DNA of 64,000 bases from CAZBXD01 sp965216395 (GTDB lineage: Bacteria; Pseudomonadota; Alphaproteobacteria; Micavibrionales; SZUA-601), in assembly GCA_965216395.1 (NCBI GenBank), contig OZ244156.1:248001-312000 (forward strand), given 5' to 3'. How positions within the stretch are numbered: the first letter of the stretch is position 1; every line of letters begins with the position of its first letter. Position numbers and translations under genes: made by a program. Below are positions 1 through 8,497 of this stretch, one piece after another. The notes beneath the pieces are model-generated. The model made no database searches. It worked only from the letters and a program-made list of their open reading frames with translations, and had not been told where the DNA came from.

Positions 1-821
1 TTCTCCATGAATTCACAACAATTCCTGGCGTTCGTGAAGATGTAACAAATATCATTCTTAATGTGAAGCAAATTGCGATTAAAGCGGAAGAAGAATCAGC
101 AAAATCTATGCATTTGAAGGTTAAAGGCCCTATGGAAGTGACGGCTGGTATGATTGATTGTCCTACGGGTCTACAAATTACAAATCCTGACCTTGTATTG
201 TGTACACTTGACCATGATGCGGAATTAAACATTGAATTTACTGTTGAAACAGGTAAAGGCTATCGTCCTGCACAAGGAAATCGTCGTGAAGATGCCGGTA
301 TTGGTGTTATCCCTGTCGATAGTATTTTTTCACCTGTTCGTAAGGTTTCGTATAAAGTGGAAAATACACGTGTTGGACAGATCACTGACTATGATAAATT
401 ATCTATTGAAGTTGAAACAGACGGCAGTGTAACCCCTGAAGATGCGATTGCTTTTGCGGCACGTATATTACAAGATCAGTTACAAGTTTTCGTTAACTTT
501 GCTGAGCCTGAGGCAGCGGCTGAGAAAAAAGAAGAAGATGAATTACCTTTCAACAAAAATCTACTTCGTAAGGTTGAAGAACTTGAACTTTCTGTCCGTT
601 CTGCGAATTGTTTGAAAAACGATAATATTGTTTATATTGGCGATTTGGTTCAGAAATCAGAAAGTGATATGCTTCGTACCCCAAATTTTGGTCGTAAATC
701 ACTGAACGAGATCAAAGAAGTCTTGGTTAATATGGGGCTTGGCTTAGGTATTTCTGTTCCAGAATGGCCACCTGAAAATATTGAAGAAATGGCTCGTAAA
801 CTCGAAGAAAATCAATTTTAG
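1..821 (+). CDS. rpoA: RNA polymerase alpha subunit, 5' truncated by window edge
   Basis: This is the 3' part of rpoA. The reading frame is already open at base 3, where it encodes LHEFTTIPGVREDV, a core motif of the alpha N-terminal dimerisation domain. About 272 residues are visible of a usual 335-340, so roughly 65 lie outside the window. The alpha C-terminal domain, which contacts UP elements and activators, starts near the stretch NKNLLRKVEELELSVRSANC and contains the helix-hairpin-helix-like GRKSLNEIKEVL. The gene is followed by rplQ, the usual end of the alpha ribosomal operon. The first in-frame start-like codon in the window (GTG at 63) is internal and is not the start. Confidence 0.97.
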   Translation, partial: LHEFTTIPGVREDVTNIILNVKQIAIKAEEESAKSMHLKVKGPMEVTAGMIDCPTGLQITNPDLVLCTLDHDAELNIEFTVETGKGYRPAQGNRREDAGIGVIPVDSIFSPVRKVSYKVENTRVGQITDYDKLSIEVETDGSVTPEDAIAFAARILQDQLQVFVNFAEPEAAAEKKEEDELPFNKNLLRKVEELELSVRSANCLKNDNIVYIGDLVQKSESDMLRTPNFGRKSLNEIKEVLVNMGLGLGISVPEWPPENIEEMARKLEENQF

Positions 822-865
822 GTTTAGCATTTTTAATGGATCAATCGGATCCGCTCTTGTTTTGA

Positions 866-935
866 CTAGGGATGCCTAGCTTGATAAGAAATACAATCCG
901 TTTCGTACTGCGAAACATGAAAGCCACCGAGGTGG
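866..935 (+). promoter_or_regulatory. three small hairpins in the rpoA-rplQ spacer
   Basis: The 129-base spacer between rpoA and rplQ holds three perfect short inverted repeats in a row: CTAGG/CCTAG at 866-879, GTTTCG/CGAAAC at 900-916 and CCACC/GGTGG at 924-935. The last ends just before the strong ribosome binding site AAGGAG of rplQ. They could be RNA processing or translational control elements in the ribosomal operon transcript. The structure is seen directly; the role is inference. Confidence 0.4.
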
Positions 936-950
936 AGAGAAGGAGACACC

Positions 951-1535
951 ATGCGTCATGGTAAAAAGCTTAGAAAATTAAACCGCACAGCGAGTCATCG
1001 TAAAGCCATGTTTGCTAATTTGGCTTGTGCATTGATTAAACATGAACAGATTGTCACTACTTTGCCTAAGGCTAAGGAAATGCGTCGCATCATTGATCCG
1101 ATCATTACTTTGGGTAAAAAAGGTGGTTTGTCTAATTATCGTAAGGCCATAGCTGAATTGCGTGATGAAGCGATGGCTAAAAAACTATTTGATGTTTTAG
1201 CACCACGTTATGCGGAGCGAAACGGTGGTTATTCTCGTGTTCTTAAGGCGGGTTTTCGATATGGTGATGCGGCGCCTATGGCTGTGATTGAACTGATTGA
1301 TCGTGATGTAACGGCGCGTGGTAAAGACAGTGGCCCTGTTCAAAATGATAATAATGATTTTGAAATGGCTGAAACGGCAAAACCTGAAATTGCTAAGAAA
1401 GCAGAAAAAGAAAAGAAAAAAGCGCCCGCAGCGAAAAAAACCAAGGCTGCGTCAGCGACCAAAGCCAAATCAGCGTCTAAAAAAGCTCCTGCCGCCAAAG
1501 ATACGGCCAATACAAAAGGCACCGGCAAGCGCTAA
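951..1535 (+). CDS. rplQ: 50S ribosomal protein L17 with lysine/alanine-rich tail
   Basis: Large-subunit protein L17, which sits near the polypeptide exit side of the 50S subunit. The first ~120 residues are the conserved domain (MRHGKKLRKLNRTASHRKAM, then APRYAERNGGYSRVLK). From about residue 135 the protein carries a low-complexity, highly basic tail rich in Lys and Ala. This takes it to 194 residues against about 120-140 for the family core; such tails are common in alphaproteobacterial L17. The start is decided by AAGGAG seven bases upstream of the ATG. It is the last gene of the rpoA transcript and is followed by an intrinsic terminator. Confidence 0.97.
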   Translation: MRHGKKLRKLNRTASHRKAMFANLACALIKHEQIVTTLPKAKEMRRIIDPIITLGKKGGLSNYRKAIAELRDEAMAKKLFDVLAPRYAERNGGYSRVLKAGFRYGDAAPMAVIELIDRDVTARGKDSGPVQNDNNDFEMAETAKPEIAKKAEKEKKKAPAAKKTKAASATKAKSASKKAPAAKDTANTKGTGKR

Positions 1536-1551
1536 TAAAAAAGATTTATAC

Positions 1552-1580
1552 AAAAACCCTGCTTAAAGCAGGGTTTTTTA
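1552..1580 (+). terminator. Rho-independent terminator after rplQ
   Basis: A perfect hairpin with core CCCTGCT / AGCAGGG and a three-base loop, flanked by an A run upstream and a T run downstream. It lies just beyond the rplQ stop codon and ends the ribosomal protein transcript. Confidence 0.92.
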
Positions 1581-1615
1581 TTATCTGTACCAATGAAAGG
1601 CTTTAATGAGCAATT

Positions 1616-1807
1616 ATGCGAGAGATAGAAGAAAATATTTTTCATAAAAATATGAGTCCTTATCTATTTATTTTGAGAATCGCCCAATCTTTTAAAGGTT
1701 GGATATTTTTGACATCATTCTTTTTTGTCATGACCAGTTTGGGTAATTTCTTATGGCCGCTTTTCTTCGCATATATGACAGATACGTTGACCTTAAATAG
1801 CAGATAG
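1616..1807 (+). pseudogene. N-terminal fragment of ABC exporter, cut off by frameshift
   Basis: This 63-codon frame has the start of a half-size ABC exporter: a short cytoplasmic head and a first membrane helix near residues 27-50 (hydrophobic stretch around WIFLTSFFFVMTSLG). It ends at a TAG at 1805-1807. The protein resumes at once in the frame one base back, from 1801 (codons for QIDHYQIEV), and runs through to 3405. Adding one base near 1798-1806 would give a single protein of about 600 residues, the normal length for this family. I see no slippery heptamer, so either the gene is broken in this strain or the read has an error. Confidence 0.75.
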
Positions 1808-1851
1808 ACCATTATCAGATTGAAGTTGTTACCGGTATACTTACCTTTGGT

Positions 1852-3405
1852 TTGATAGTTTGGTTGATTGAAATTCTTGGTTTTGTTTTTGCTAATTATA
1901 TGGAGGCAAATATTGAACCAAGGATTTTAAACCATGTCCGTAACTATGTTTCAAAATACATTCTTAACCATAGCGTTTCATTTTATGGCGATCATCAAAG
2001 TGGCGCCATTGTTGGTAAGGTTAATGACATGGCCAATGCCACGGATAGAGTAATTAATAGCTCGTTTTATAACATATTACCCGCTCTTATTTCGGGGAGC
2101 ATATTGGTTTATATCTTTATACAAAAGCATATATTATACGCGATAATTGTTCTTCTTTGGGGTGGGATTGTTTTTACAACCCGTCTTTATTTTAGAAAAA
2201 AATCAGAATATTTGTCACAAAAAAAAGCGCATCTGCATAATCAATGGCGTGGGCTTTTAACCGATATTGTGCAATCTATATGGTCGGTCAAAACATATAC
2301 ATCGACTAAAAAAGAGACGCAAAAACTTAATACCGCCCAGGCTGAAGAAAAAAATGCCGCTATTCAGGTTTTGATGTTCAACAGTCATTTGATCTCTTGG
2401 GAATTATTTTTAAATACTGTTTTGTGCTATATTTGCCTATTTTCTGTTTTAAGTTGGCAATGGATCAATGGTCACAATACCGCCGGTGACTGGATTCTCA
2501 TTACCTATGGCTCATGGATGATTATGGGCGATTTTAGAAGAATTATTTCTGAAATCCCTAATATTTTGGATCATACAGGCCAATGCCAGCAAGCGATTGA
2601 AACGTTGTTTGTGCCGATTGGTATCACAGATAAACCGAATGCAAAAAAGCTTAAGGTTAGTAAAGGAGAGATTGAATTTAAAAATATCGTCTTTAATTAC
2701 AGTGAAGAAACATCTGTTTTTAAGAAAACATCGCTTACGATTAAAGGTGGACAAAAGCTTGGGCTGGTTGGCCCCAGTGGTGCGGGTAAAACATCACTTG
2801 TGAATTTAATTCTCCGTCTTTTTGATATTGAAAGCGGCGCTATTATGATTGATGGTCAAGACATCCGTGATGTTGATCAAGAATCTTTGCGTAAAAAAAT
2901 TGCTTATATCCCCCAAGATCCCGCGCTTTTTCATCGCTCCTTGATGGATAATATTCGTTATGGGAATCCTAAAGCCACGAAAAAGCAGGTTTATATGGCC
3001 GCTAAAAAAGCCCAGATTCATGAATTTATTTCTAATTTACCGGAAGGATATAATACGCTTGTTGGGGAGCGTGGCGTAAAATTATCGGGTGGTCAACGTC
3101 AAAGGGTGGTCATCGCACGGGCAATTTTAAAAAATGCACCGATTGTTATTATTGATGAAGGAACTTCCGCACTTGATAGTTTGACAGAAGAAAATGTGCA
3201 AAAAACACTTTATTCTTTGATGGAAGGACGCACGACAATTGTCATCGCGCACCGTCTTTCAACACTTAAAACAATGGATCGTTTATTAGTTATGAAAGAA
3301 GGGAAGATCGTGCAAGATGGTACGCATAAAAAGCTATTAAAAGAGAAAGACAAGCTTTATGCTCAATTGTGGCAAAGACAGATCAATGGTTTTATTGTCG
3401 ACTAA
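1852..3405 (+). CDS. ABC exporter half-transporter, membrane plus ATPase domain (frame-broken at N terminus)
   Basis: The main part of a type I ABC exporter of the MsbA/heavy-metal-exporter style. The first ~245 residues carry the remaining membrane helices. The nucleotide-binding domain follows, with Walker A GPSGAGKT near residue 307, signature LSGGQRQR near 411, Walker B VIIDEG with D-loop SALD near 431-440, and the switch His in IAHRLST. The Walker B context has Gly where Ala is usual (DEGTSALD). The TTG at 1852 is only a conventional start: the coding signal continues upstream to 1801 and joins the 1616-1807 fragment through a one-base frameshift. The substrate cannot be told from sequence; it stands alone, without a partner permease gene. 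Confidence 0.85.
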   Translation: MIVWLIEILGFVFANYMEANIEPRILNHVRNYVSKYILNHSVSFYGDHQSGAIVGKVNDMANATDRVINSSFYNILPALISGSILVYIFIQKHILYAIIVLLWGGIVFTTRLYFRKKSEYLSQKKAHLHNQWRGLLTDIVQSIWSVKTYTSTKKETQKLNTAQAEEKNAAIQVLMFNSHLISWELFLNTVLCYICLFSVLSWQWINGHNTAGDWILITYGSWMIMGDFRRIISEIPNILDHTGQCQQAIETLFVPIGITDKPNAKKLKVSKGEIEFKNIVFNYSEETSVFKKTSLTIKGGQKLGLVGPSGAGKTSLVNLILRLFDIESGAIMIDGQDIRDVDQESLRKKIAYIPQDPALFHRSLMDNIRYGNPKATKKQVYMAAKKAQIHEFISNLPEGYNTLVGERGVKLSGGQRQRVVIARAILKNAPIVIIDEGTSALDSLTEENVQKTLYSLMEGRTTIVIAHRLSTLKTMDRLLVMKEGKIVQDGTHKKLLKEKDKLYAQLWQRQINGFIVD

Positions 3406-3464
3406 AGTTATGATGGATTAAAATTCGTAATGGATTTTTTTAACTATAAAGAGAGTATTTCCCG

Positions 3465-4004
3465 TTGAATATCCAAGTTTTGACCAAGGCATATTATTTT
3501 GCATCGCTTAAACACAAAAACCAACGCCGTAAAGGTGAAGGTGCGGAACCCTATATCAATCATCCTGCCGAAGTGGCTGATATCTTGGCCCGAGCGCAGG
3601 CAGACTGGTCTATCATAATTGCGGGTGTTTTGCACGATACAATTGAAGATACGGATACAACATATGATGAATTGGTGAAAGAGTTTGGTCAAAAGATTGC
3701 TGATATCGTCACGGAAGTAACGGATGATAAAACGCTTCCAAAAGCAAAGCGTAAACAGTTACAAATTGAAAAAATGCCAGGTAAATCACAACCGGCACAA
3801 ATGGTTAAAATTGCCGATAAAATCGCAAATCTTAGTTCTGTGATCACAGCACCACCAAAATGGGAACTATCTCGGAAAGTTGAGTATTTTGAATGGGCAC
3901 GTAATGTTGTCAATGGTGCGCGTGGCGCATCAAAAATATTAGAAGATATGTTTGATCAAGTTTATGCAGATGGAATAGAAATTTTAAATAAAGATATTCG
4001 TTAA
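3465..4004 (+). CDS. MESH1-type small alarmone hydrolase (HD domain)
   Basis: A 179-residue stand-alone HD hydrolase. The metal-site residues line up with the (p)ppGpp hydrolase family: H33 in YINHPAEVA, H57-D58 and E61-D62 in LHDTIEDTD, and D118 in KIADKIANL. The central stretch EVTDDKTLPK and the late YFEWARNVV are strongly reminiscent of metazoan MESH1 (HDDC3) and its bacterial relatives, more than of the hydrolase half of SpoT. Known activity of the family is removal of the 3' pyrophosphate from (p)ppGpp; MESH1 also hydrolyses NADPH. There is no synthetase domain. The start is a TTG preceded by GAGAG; no better start is present. Function is inferred from family. Confidence 0.85.
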   Translation: MNIQVLTKAYYFASLKHKNQRRKGEGAEPYINHPAEVADILARAQADWSIIIAGVLHDTIEDTDTTYDELVKEFGQKIADIVTEVTDDKTLPKAKRKQLQIEKMPGKSQPAQMVKIADKIANLSSVITAPPKWELSRKVEYFEWARNVVNGARGASKILEDMFDQVYADGIEILNKDIR

Positions 4005-4167
4005 ATTAAAGAATTGACATTTACGGAAACTGTGATAATTTCCCTTACATGAATCGTTTTACAAATAATATTGTTTTATTTTCTTTCGCAAACGCGACTA
4101 TTTGGTCTTGGCGTTAAGCCAACATATTTGATTCTACCCCCTTATATAAATAATTAAATTTTGCCGT

Positions 4168-4186
4168 TTCTCTTTTTAAAAGAGAA
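4168..4186 (+). promoter_or_regulatory. perfect inverted repeat upstream of the 4225 gene
   Basis: TTCTCTTTT, one central T, then AAAAGAGAA: a perfect 9-bp dyad, 39 bases before the ATG at 4225, in a 220-base intergenic region. A TTGACA hexamer lies at 4014-4019 but no well-spaced -10 follows it. The dyad could be a repressor operator or a weak hairpin in the leader; the sequence does not decide. Confidence 0.35.
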
Positions 4187-4224
4187 CCGCCTGAACGTGA
4201 CATCCCAAAAGAAGAGTAAAAACA

Positions 4225-5157
4225 ATGACACAAAAAAAATTACAAGAGCTAAAACAGTTTTCAAAAATGAAACCAATTGCTACACAAGAAGAAACGAATG
4301 AATTGATCCTAAAATTAAAACAAGTCCAACATGGGAGTAGTTATGCACTTATCATTGGCCCTGATCATGAAGAATATGGGCGTGTTATGATGCCTGACTA
4401 TGCTCAAAATTTGCACGATATGACATTAAAAACAGCACAGATCATTATGCGGGAAGCGAAAAATCAAAATAGATCACTGCATATACCAGAGGTTGTCACA
4501 TTGACAAATGGTTTAGTTCCAAGCTTTTCAGAAATTGAAGGCAGTTCATCTTTTTCAGAATTTACAGCCTATGCGACAGGTCGGATAACGCTTTCTGATT
4601 TGCGCATATCAAGCAATAAACAAAAGCTTTACATCGCGCCTAATTTATCATTTCAATCTCAAGACCATTATAAAAAATTTGAAGAAGCGGTCACACATGA
4701 TGGATATAACTATGCAGGTCATTTAAGGATAATTTCTTCCGATCAAGCCATGCTCATTAATTCAAAAAATCCAACCGCAACCATATTGGATTATCAGCAA
4801 GACTTGGCAGATTTAAAGGAGATTATTAACGAAAACAAGCCTGATATGCTTATTTTTAAAATGTCTACTCATTCAAAAGAAAGAATCGATTCTTGCTTGA
4901 GTTATATTCAGTCATTAGATGAAAAACCGCTCCTATGCTGTGAGCCAGATGTTGAAGGTGGTATTCTTAATGCAGAAAAGCCACTTATGGATTTTATTTT
5001 TTCATGTCATGAATATGGTTTGAAACCAGCCGGTTTTAAGATAGTCGTGGATGAGCAACACCTTAAAACTGAGATGTTTCAAAAAAATGATCTCCAAATT
5101 TTAGCTAAAAGAATAGGGACATGTTTAGCTGAGAGTGTTACTGTTAACCCAGCTTAA
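4225..5157 (+). CDS. hypothetical protein, 310 residues
   Basis: I do not recognise this protein. It has no signal peptide and no membrane helix and reads as a soluble, mixed alpha/beta cytoplasmic protein, with a lysine-rich start and an internal stretch of alternating hydrophobic strands (LIFKMSTHSKERIDSCL, PAGFKIVVDEQ) that could belong to a Rossmann-like or barrel fold. The ATG at 4225 is preceded by AAGAAGAG. It is a single gene between the alarmone hydrolase and rluC with its own 220-base upstream region, so it is probably transcribed separately. Codon use matches its neighbours, giving no sign of recent transfer. Confidence 0.7.
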   Translation: MTQKKLQELKQFSKMKPIATQEETNELILKLKQVQHGSSYALIIGPDHEEYGRVMMPDYAQNLHDMTLKTAQIIMREAKNQNRSLHIPEVVTLTNGLVPSFSEIEGSSSFSEFTAYATGRITLSDLRISSNKQKLYIAPNLSFQSQDHYKKFEEAVTHDGYNYAGHLRIISSDQAMLINSKNPTATILDYQQDLADLKEIINENKPDMLIFKMSTHSKERIDSCLSYIQSLDEKPLLCCEPDVEGGILNAEKPLMDFIFSCHEYGLKPAGFKIVVDEQHLKTEMFQKNDLQILAKRIGTCLAESVTVNPA

Positions 5158-5212
5158 AAAATAATATATAAATAAGTTGTTTCTGTTTATAAATAAGGTT
5201 AAGAAGAAAAAT

Positions 5213-6172
5213 ATGCCTGTAGAAAACATAACGATTAATGAAAAAAATGTTGGGATGCGCCTGGATCGTTGGTTGCGTGAAGCCTATCCCACCTTACCTT
5301 TTTCATTGTTACAAAAATCCTTACGTACGGGACAGGTACGCCTTGATGGCAAACGTGTTAAAGGTAACGAACGATTAGAAATTGGGCAGGTTGTTCGTAT
5401 TCCGCCTCATTTTAAACATAAAGTTTCTAAACCAAAATCGAAGAGGGATGAGGTTTCTGAAAAAGATAAAAAATTTATTCAAAGTCTTGTCATCTATAAG
5501 GATAAAAACATTATCGCGATTAATAAACCTTCTGGTATTGCGACACAGGGCGGGACGGGCACAATGCGCCATATTGATGGTATGCTGAGTGCGTTGAAAG
5601 AGTTTCCAGGTGACGAACGTCCGCGTCTTGTGCATCGTCTTGATCGTGATACGAGTGGCGTTTTACTCCTCGCACGTCACCGTAAAGCTGCGACAAGTTT
5701 AGGCAAAGCTTTTATGAGTCATCGAATTGAAAAAACCTATTTAGCGATTACAGTTGGAGTACCAAACCCGCGCGAAGGCACTATTAAAGCGCCTCTTTTG
5801 AAAATACAAATAGGGGGTCAAGATAAAGTGGTTGTGCGTAAAGACGGTCAGCGTGCCGTCACAGATTATCGTGTCTTCGACCATGCTGCTCAAAAAACAG
5901 CGCTGGTGGAATTAAAGCCTTTAACGGGTCGGCAACATCAATTGCGCGCCCATCTGAATTATCTTAAAACGCCGGTTTTGGGTGATAATAAATATGACGG
6001 GGATGGGCATGGTTTTGGTGAAAATAAACTCTATCTTCATGCAAAACGTATTGAATTCGTGGATCCGTTTCATGAACGAAAAACAATTCAAATTGAAGCG
6101 GCTTTGTCGTCCCATTTTCAAAGATTTGTAGATGATATGGAGTTTTGTGACGATACGGGGTGTCGATTATAG
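5213..6172 (+). CDS. rluC: 23S rRNA pseudouridine synthase, RluC/RluD family
   Basis: Isomerises uridines to pseudouridine in 23S rRNA. An N-terminal S4 RNA-binding domain (about residues 12-65: GMRLDRWLREAYP, then VRLDGKRVKGNERL) is followed by the catalytic domain with HRLDRDTSGVLLLA; D144 in that motif is the expected nucleophile. At 319 residues it fits E. coli RluC, where the catalytic Asp is also 144. I chose the ATG at 5213 (AAGAAG just upstream) over a TTG 36 bases earlier, which would add an implausible head. Its stop overlaps by a few bases the end of the convergent gene on the minus strand. RluD cannot be excluded by motif alone. Confidence 0.9.
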   Translation: MPVENITINEKNVGMRLDRWLREAYPTLPFSLLQKSLRTGQVRLDGKRVKGNERLEIGQVVRIPPHFKHKVSKPKSKRDEVSEKDKKFIQSLVIYKDKNIIAINKPSGIATQGGTGTMRHIDGMLSALKEFPGDERPRLVHRLDRDTSGVLLLARHRKAATSLGKAFMSHRIEKTYLAITVGVPNPREGTIKAPLLKIQIGGQDKVVVRKDGQRAVTDYRVFDHAAQKTALVELKPLTGRQHQLRAHLNYLKTPVLGDNKYDGDGHGFGENKLYLHAKRIEFVDPFHERKTIQIEAALSSHFQRFVDDMEFCDDTGCRL

Positions 6173-6394
6173 CTTTAAACCACAGAATTTATATTCTACG
6201 TCGGGATCGCTTTGATTAATAAATTTTTCGTAATTTATAATATCATAAATATTAATTTCTTGGCATTCTTGACACAATTTTTCACAATAGTTGTCTTCAT
6301 CAAATATACCGTCGACGTAAACGTTTTGGTTAAAAGACTCATTCACATTCTCTATAAATAGGTTATGAATGTATTCTACTTTTGTCAGATGTTG
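6167..6394 (-). pseudogene. out-of-frame C-terminal part of the 6385-6867 gene
   Basis: Reading the minus strand from 6394 in the frame shifted from that of the upstream gene gives about 75 codons without a stop, ending with TAA at 6167-6169. The peptide looks real: it is acidic and well mixed (for example IHNLFIENVNESFNQN, VDGIFDEDNYCEKL, INQSDPDVEYKF), with the AT-rich third positions of its neighbours. It directly continues the 160-residue frame that ends at 6385. The junction is an (AT)6 tract, and loss of one AT unit would fuse the two into a protein of about 235 residues. No start codon or ribosome site belongs to this part alone. Confidence 0.65.
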
Positions 6395-6867
6395 ATATAT
6401 ATATATGAGTAATTATTTCCTTCATGCCAAATGGCTGCAAAGTCATGAGCCTCAACTTCGATAAAATCAAAGATTCCTCTTTGATTTTCATCCATTTGGA
6501 TGATTTTCTGATCAGACTTAAAAACTGGGATTTTATATTTTTCAACATTTTTAATAAGACAAGCAATCTTACATCGAATAACGGTATTATAAGTATTTTC
6601 ATACTCGATGATTAAATCTTCCAAAGCTTTTTGTGCGTTTTCTTCATCAAATTTATTATTTTCAAAATCTTCGAATTCAAGCGTCGTCTTGATCATGTCA
6701 ACCATAAGAATAGGTAGGCCAGAAAAATAATATCCGTTTGGGGATATTACAATATCCCATTCAGATCTGTTTGAAACAATATTAAGACTAGAAATTCGCA
6801 GGTGCTCTTTATTATCAAGTTCCTGTGAGTCTAACTTTTGTCCGTTAAGTGAAAATAATTTTCCCAT
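6385..6867 (-). CDS. hypothetical protein, 160 residues, probably truncated by a frameshift
   Basis: I do not recognise this protein. It is soluble, acidic and has no signal peptide; it begins MGKLFSLNGQKLD and has a helical, charged middle (residues ~65-95). It stops just after a tyrosine/isoleucine run (YSYIYINI) that is an artefact of reading through an (AT)6 tract, while convincing coding sequence continues beyond in another frame to 6167. It is a minus-strand gene wedged between plus-strand rluC and murJ, with a weak ribosome site. This fits an accessory gene, possibly an immunity-like or phase-variable protein, but the function is unknown. Confidence 0.6.
   Translation of the reverse strand: MGKLFSLNGQKLDSQELDNKEHLRISSLNIVSNRSEWDIVISPNGYYFSGLPILMVDMIKTTLEFEDFENNKFDEENAQKALEDLIIEYENTYNTVIRCKIACLIKNVEKYKIPVFKSDQKIIQMDENQRGIFDFIEVEAHDFAAIWHEGNNYSYIYINI
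6395..6406. repeat. (AT)6 dinucleotide tract at a reading-frame break
   Basis: Six perfect AT units lie exactly where the minus-strand hypothetical gene changes frame. Such tracts can slip during replication and switch a gene between full-length and truncated forms. Six units is short for high-frequency slippage, so a fixed mutation or sequencing error is also possible. Confidence 0.7.
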
Positions 6868-6960
6868 ATTATATCTATAAAATTAAAAATAACGTCTGTC
6901 TATGGAAAAATAGTATGAAACAGGGTTTTGTAATATTTTATTCTAAGGTAATGTTTAGCC

Positions 6961-8493
6961 ATGTCTTTTTTGCGCGCATCATTAACCGTTGGAAGCTTTA
7001 CATTGCTCAGCCGTGTGTTGGGTTTTGTGCGTGATGTATTAACGGCAGCATTTCTGGGCGCTGGCCCTATTGCGGATGCTTTTTTTGTGGCTTTAAAACT
7101 TCCGAATTTTTTTCGTCGTATCACGGCTGAAGGTGCGTTTAGTGTTTCCTTTATTCCGATTTTCTCCCGTAGCTTAAAATCTGAAAGTGAAGAAAAGGCG
7201 CTTCATTTTGCCGGCCGCGCTTTGTCCATCATGTTGATTATTTTAATCAGCTTTACACTTATGGCGGTTGTTTTTATGCCGTATTTAATCAATTTGATTG
7301 CCCCAGGTTTTGAGGGGGATCCGCTGCGTTTTGAAATTGCGGTCACGTTGTCACGTATTACATTTGGTTATTTGGTTTTTATGTCGATTGTTGCCCTTTT
7401 AGGGGGTGTTTTGAATAGTTATGATATTTTTTACCCCTTCGCGGCGGCGCCTATTTTATTCAATCTATCTTTAATTTCTTCTTTATTATTCTTAACACAT
7501 TTTACGCAAACGCCAGCGCATGCAATGGCTTATGGTGTTTTTGCTGCGGGAGTGTTGCAATTGATATGGCTTAGTTATTCTATAAAACGTGCGCGTATCA
7601 AAATCAAATTACAAAAACCCGATTTTTCACCAAAAATTTTAAAGCTTTTTCGTTTGATGGGCCCTGGTATTTTAGGTGCAGGGGTTGTTCAGATAAATGT
7701 TTTTGTTGATATGATCTTGGCGTCTTTTTTGCCTACGGGTGCCGTTTCTTATCTTTATTACGCGGATCGTTTAAATCAACTTCCCCTTGGTGTGATCGGT
7801 ATTGCAATCGGTACGGCTCTTTTACCGAAATTAAGTAAAGCAATTAATGGGAATGAAGGCGAAAAAAAACAAGCGAATCGATTGTTTAATCAAGCATTGA
7901 TTTACAGTTTTTTGTTGGCATTACCCGCGGCCATTGCTTTGGCCATTATTCCCAATGTTTTGATAGAAGCTTTATTCGAAAGAGGTGCATTTGGTTTTGA
8001 AGCCTCACAGGCCACAGCCATGGCGTTATTTGCTTATGCGCTTGGTTTGCCTGCTTTCGTTGGGATTAAAGTTTTCGGGAATAGTTTTTACGCCTATGAA
8101 GACACGAAGACACCCGTTAAGATTGCTGCATTGGGGGCTGTGATTAATATTATTTTATCGCTTATTTTTATTCAATATTTTGCACATGTGGGGATTGCAT
8201 TGGCGACATCTTTGGCCGCATGGTCTCAGATGCTGTTTTATGGTTTTGCATTAAAGCCGTATCAAGATATTTTTGTCACGCGTCAAACATGGATCAAAAT
8301 GATACAAATTATTTCCAGCGCCCTGATCATGGGGACAATTCTATACTGCGCAAATGGTTTTCTAAGTCATTATTTAAATAAGATTTTATTGCTTGTAGCA
8401 CTTGTTGTTATCGGTAAAGCGGTTTATTCTGTCAGCCTTATTGTAATGAGAGTGATCACATTGAAAGAAATCAAAACACTATTAAAAGGTTAA
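6961..8493 (+). CDS. murJ: lipid II flippase MurJ
   Basis: Inner-membrane MATE-like flippase (MOP superfamily) that moves lipid II across the membrane for peptidoglycan synthesis. The 510-residue protein is almost wholly hydrophobic with about 14 predicted helices. It starts with the family signature LLSRVLGFVRDVLTAAFLGAG followed by ADAFFVALKLPNFFRR. The basic residues of the central cavity seen in this family, such as the Arg pair in FRRITAEGAFS, are present. The ATG at 6961 follows AAGG. It lies only four bases before trpS and is probably co-transcribed with it. It works with the mraY-murG-ftsW-ftsI products encoded at 50-60 kb. Confidence 0.96.
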   Translation: MSFLRASLTVGSFTLLSRVLGFVRDVLTAAFLGAGPIADAFFVALKLPNFFRRITAEGAFSVSFIPIFSRSLKSESEEKALHFAGRALSIMLIILISFTLMAVVFMPYLINLIAPGFEGDPLRFEIAVTLSRITFGYLVFMSIVALLGGVLNSYDIFYPFAAAPILFNLSLISSLLFLTHFTQTPAHAMAYGVFAAGVLQLIWLSYSIKRARIKIKLQKPDFSPKILKLFRLMGPGILGAGVVQINVFVDMILASFLPTGAVSYLYYADRLNQLPLGVIGIAIGTALLPKLSKAINGNEGEKKQANRLFNQALIYSFLLALPAAIALAIIPNVLIEALFERGAFGFEASQATAMALFAYALGLPAFVGIKVFGNSFYAYEDTKTPVKIAALGAVINIILSLIFIQYFAHVGIALATSLAAWSQMLFYGFALKPYQDIFVTRQTWIKMIQIISSALIMGTILYCANGFLSHYLNKILLLVALVVIGKAVYSVSLIVMRVITLKEIKTLLKG

Positions 8494-8497
8494 ATTT

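Noticed and set aside
1790..1810. Programmed -1 frameshift in the ABC exporter
   Set aside because: No X-XXY-YYZ slippery heptamer is in frame and no strong downstream structure; a mutation or read error is simpler.
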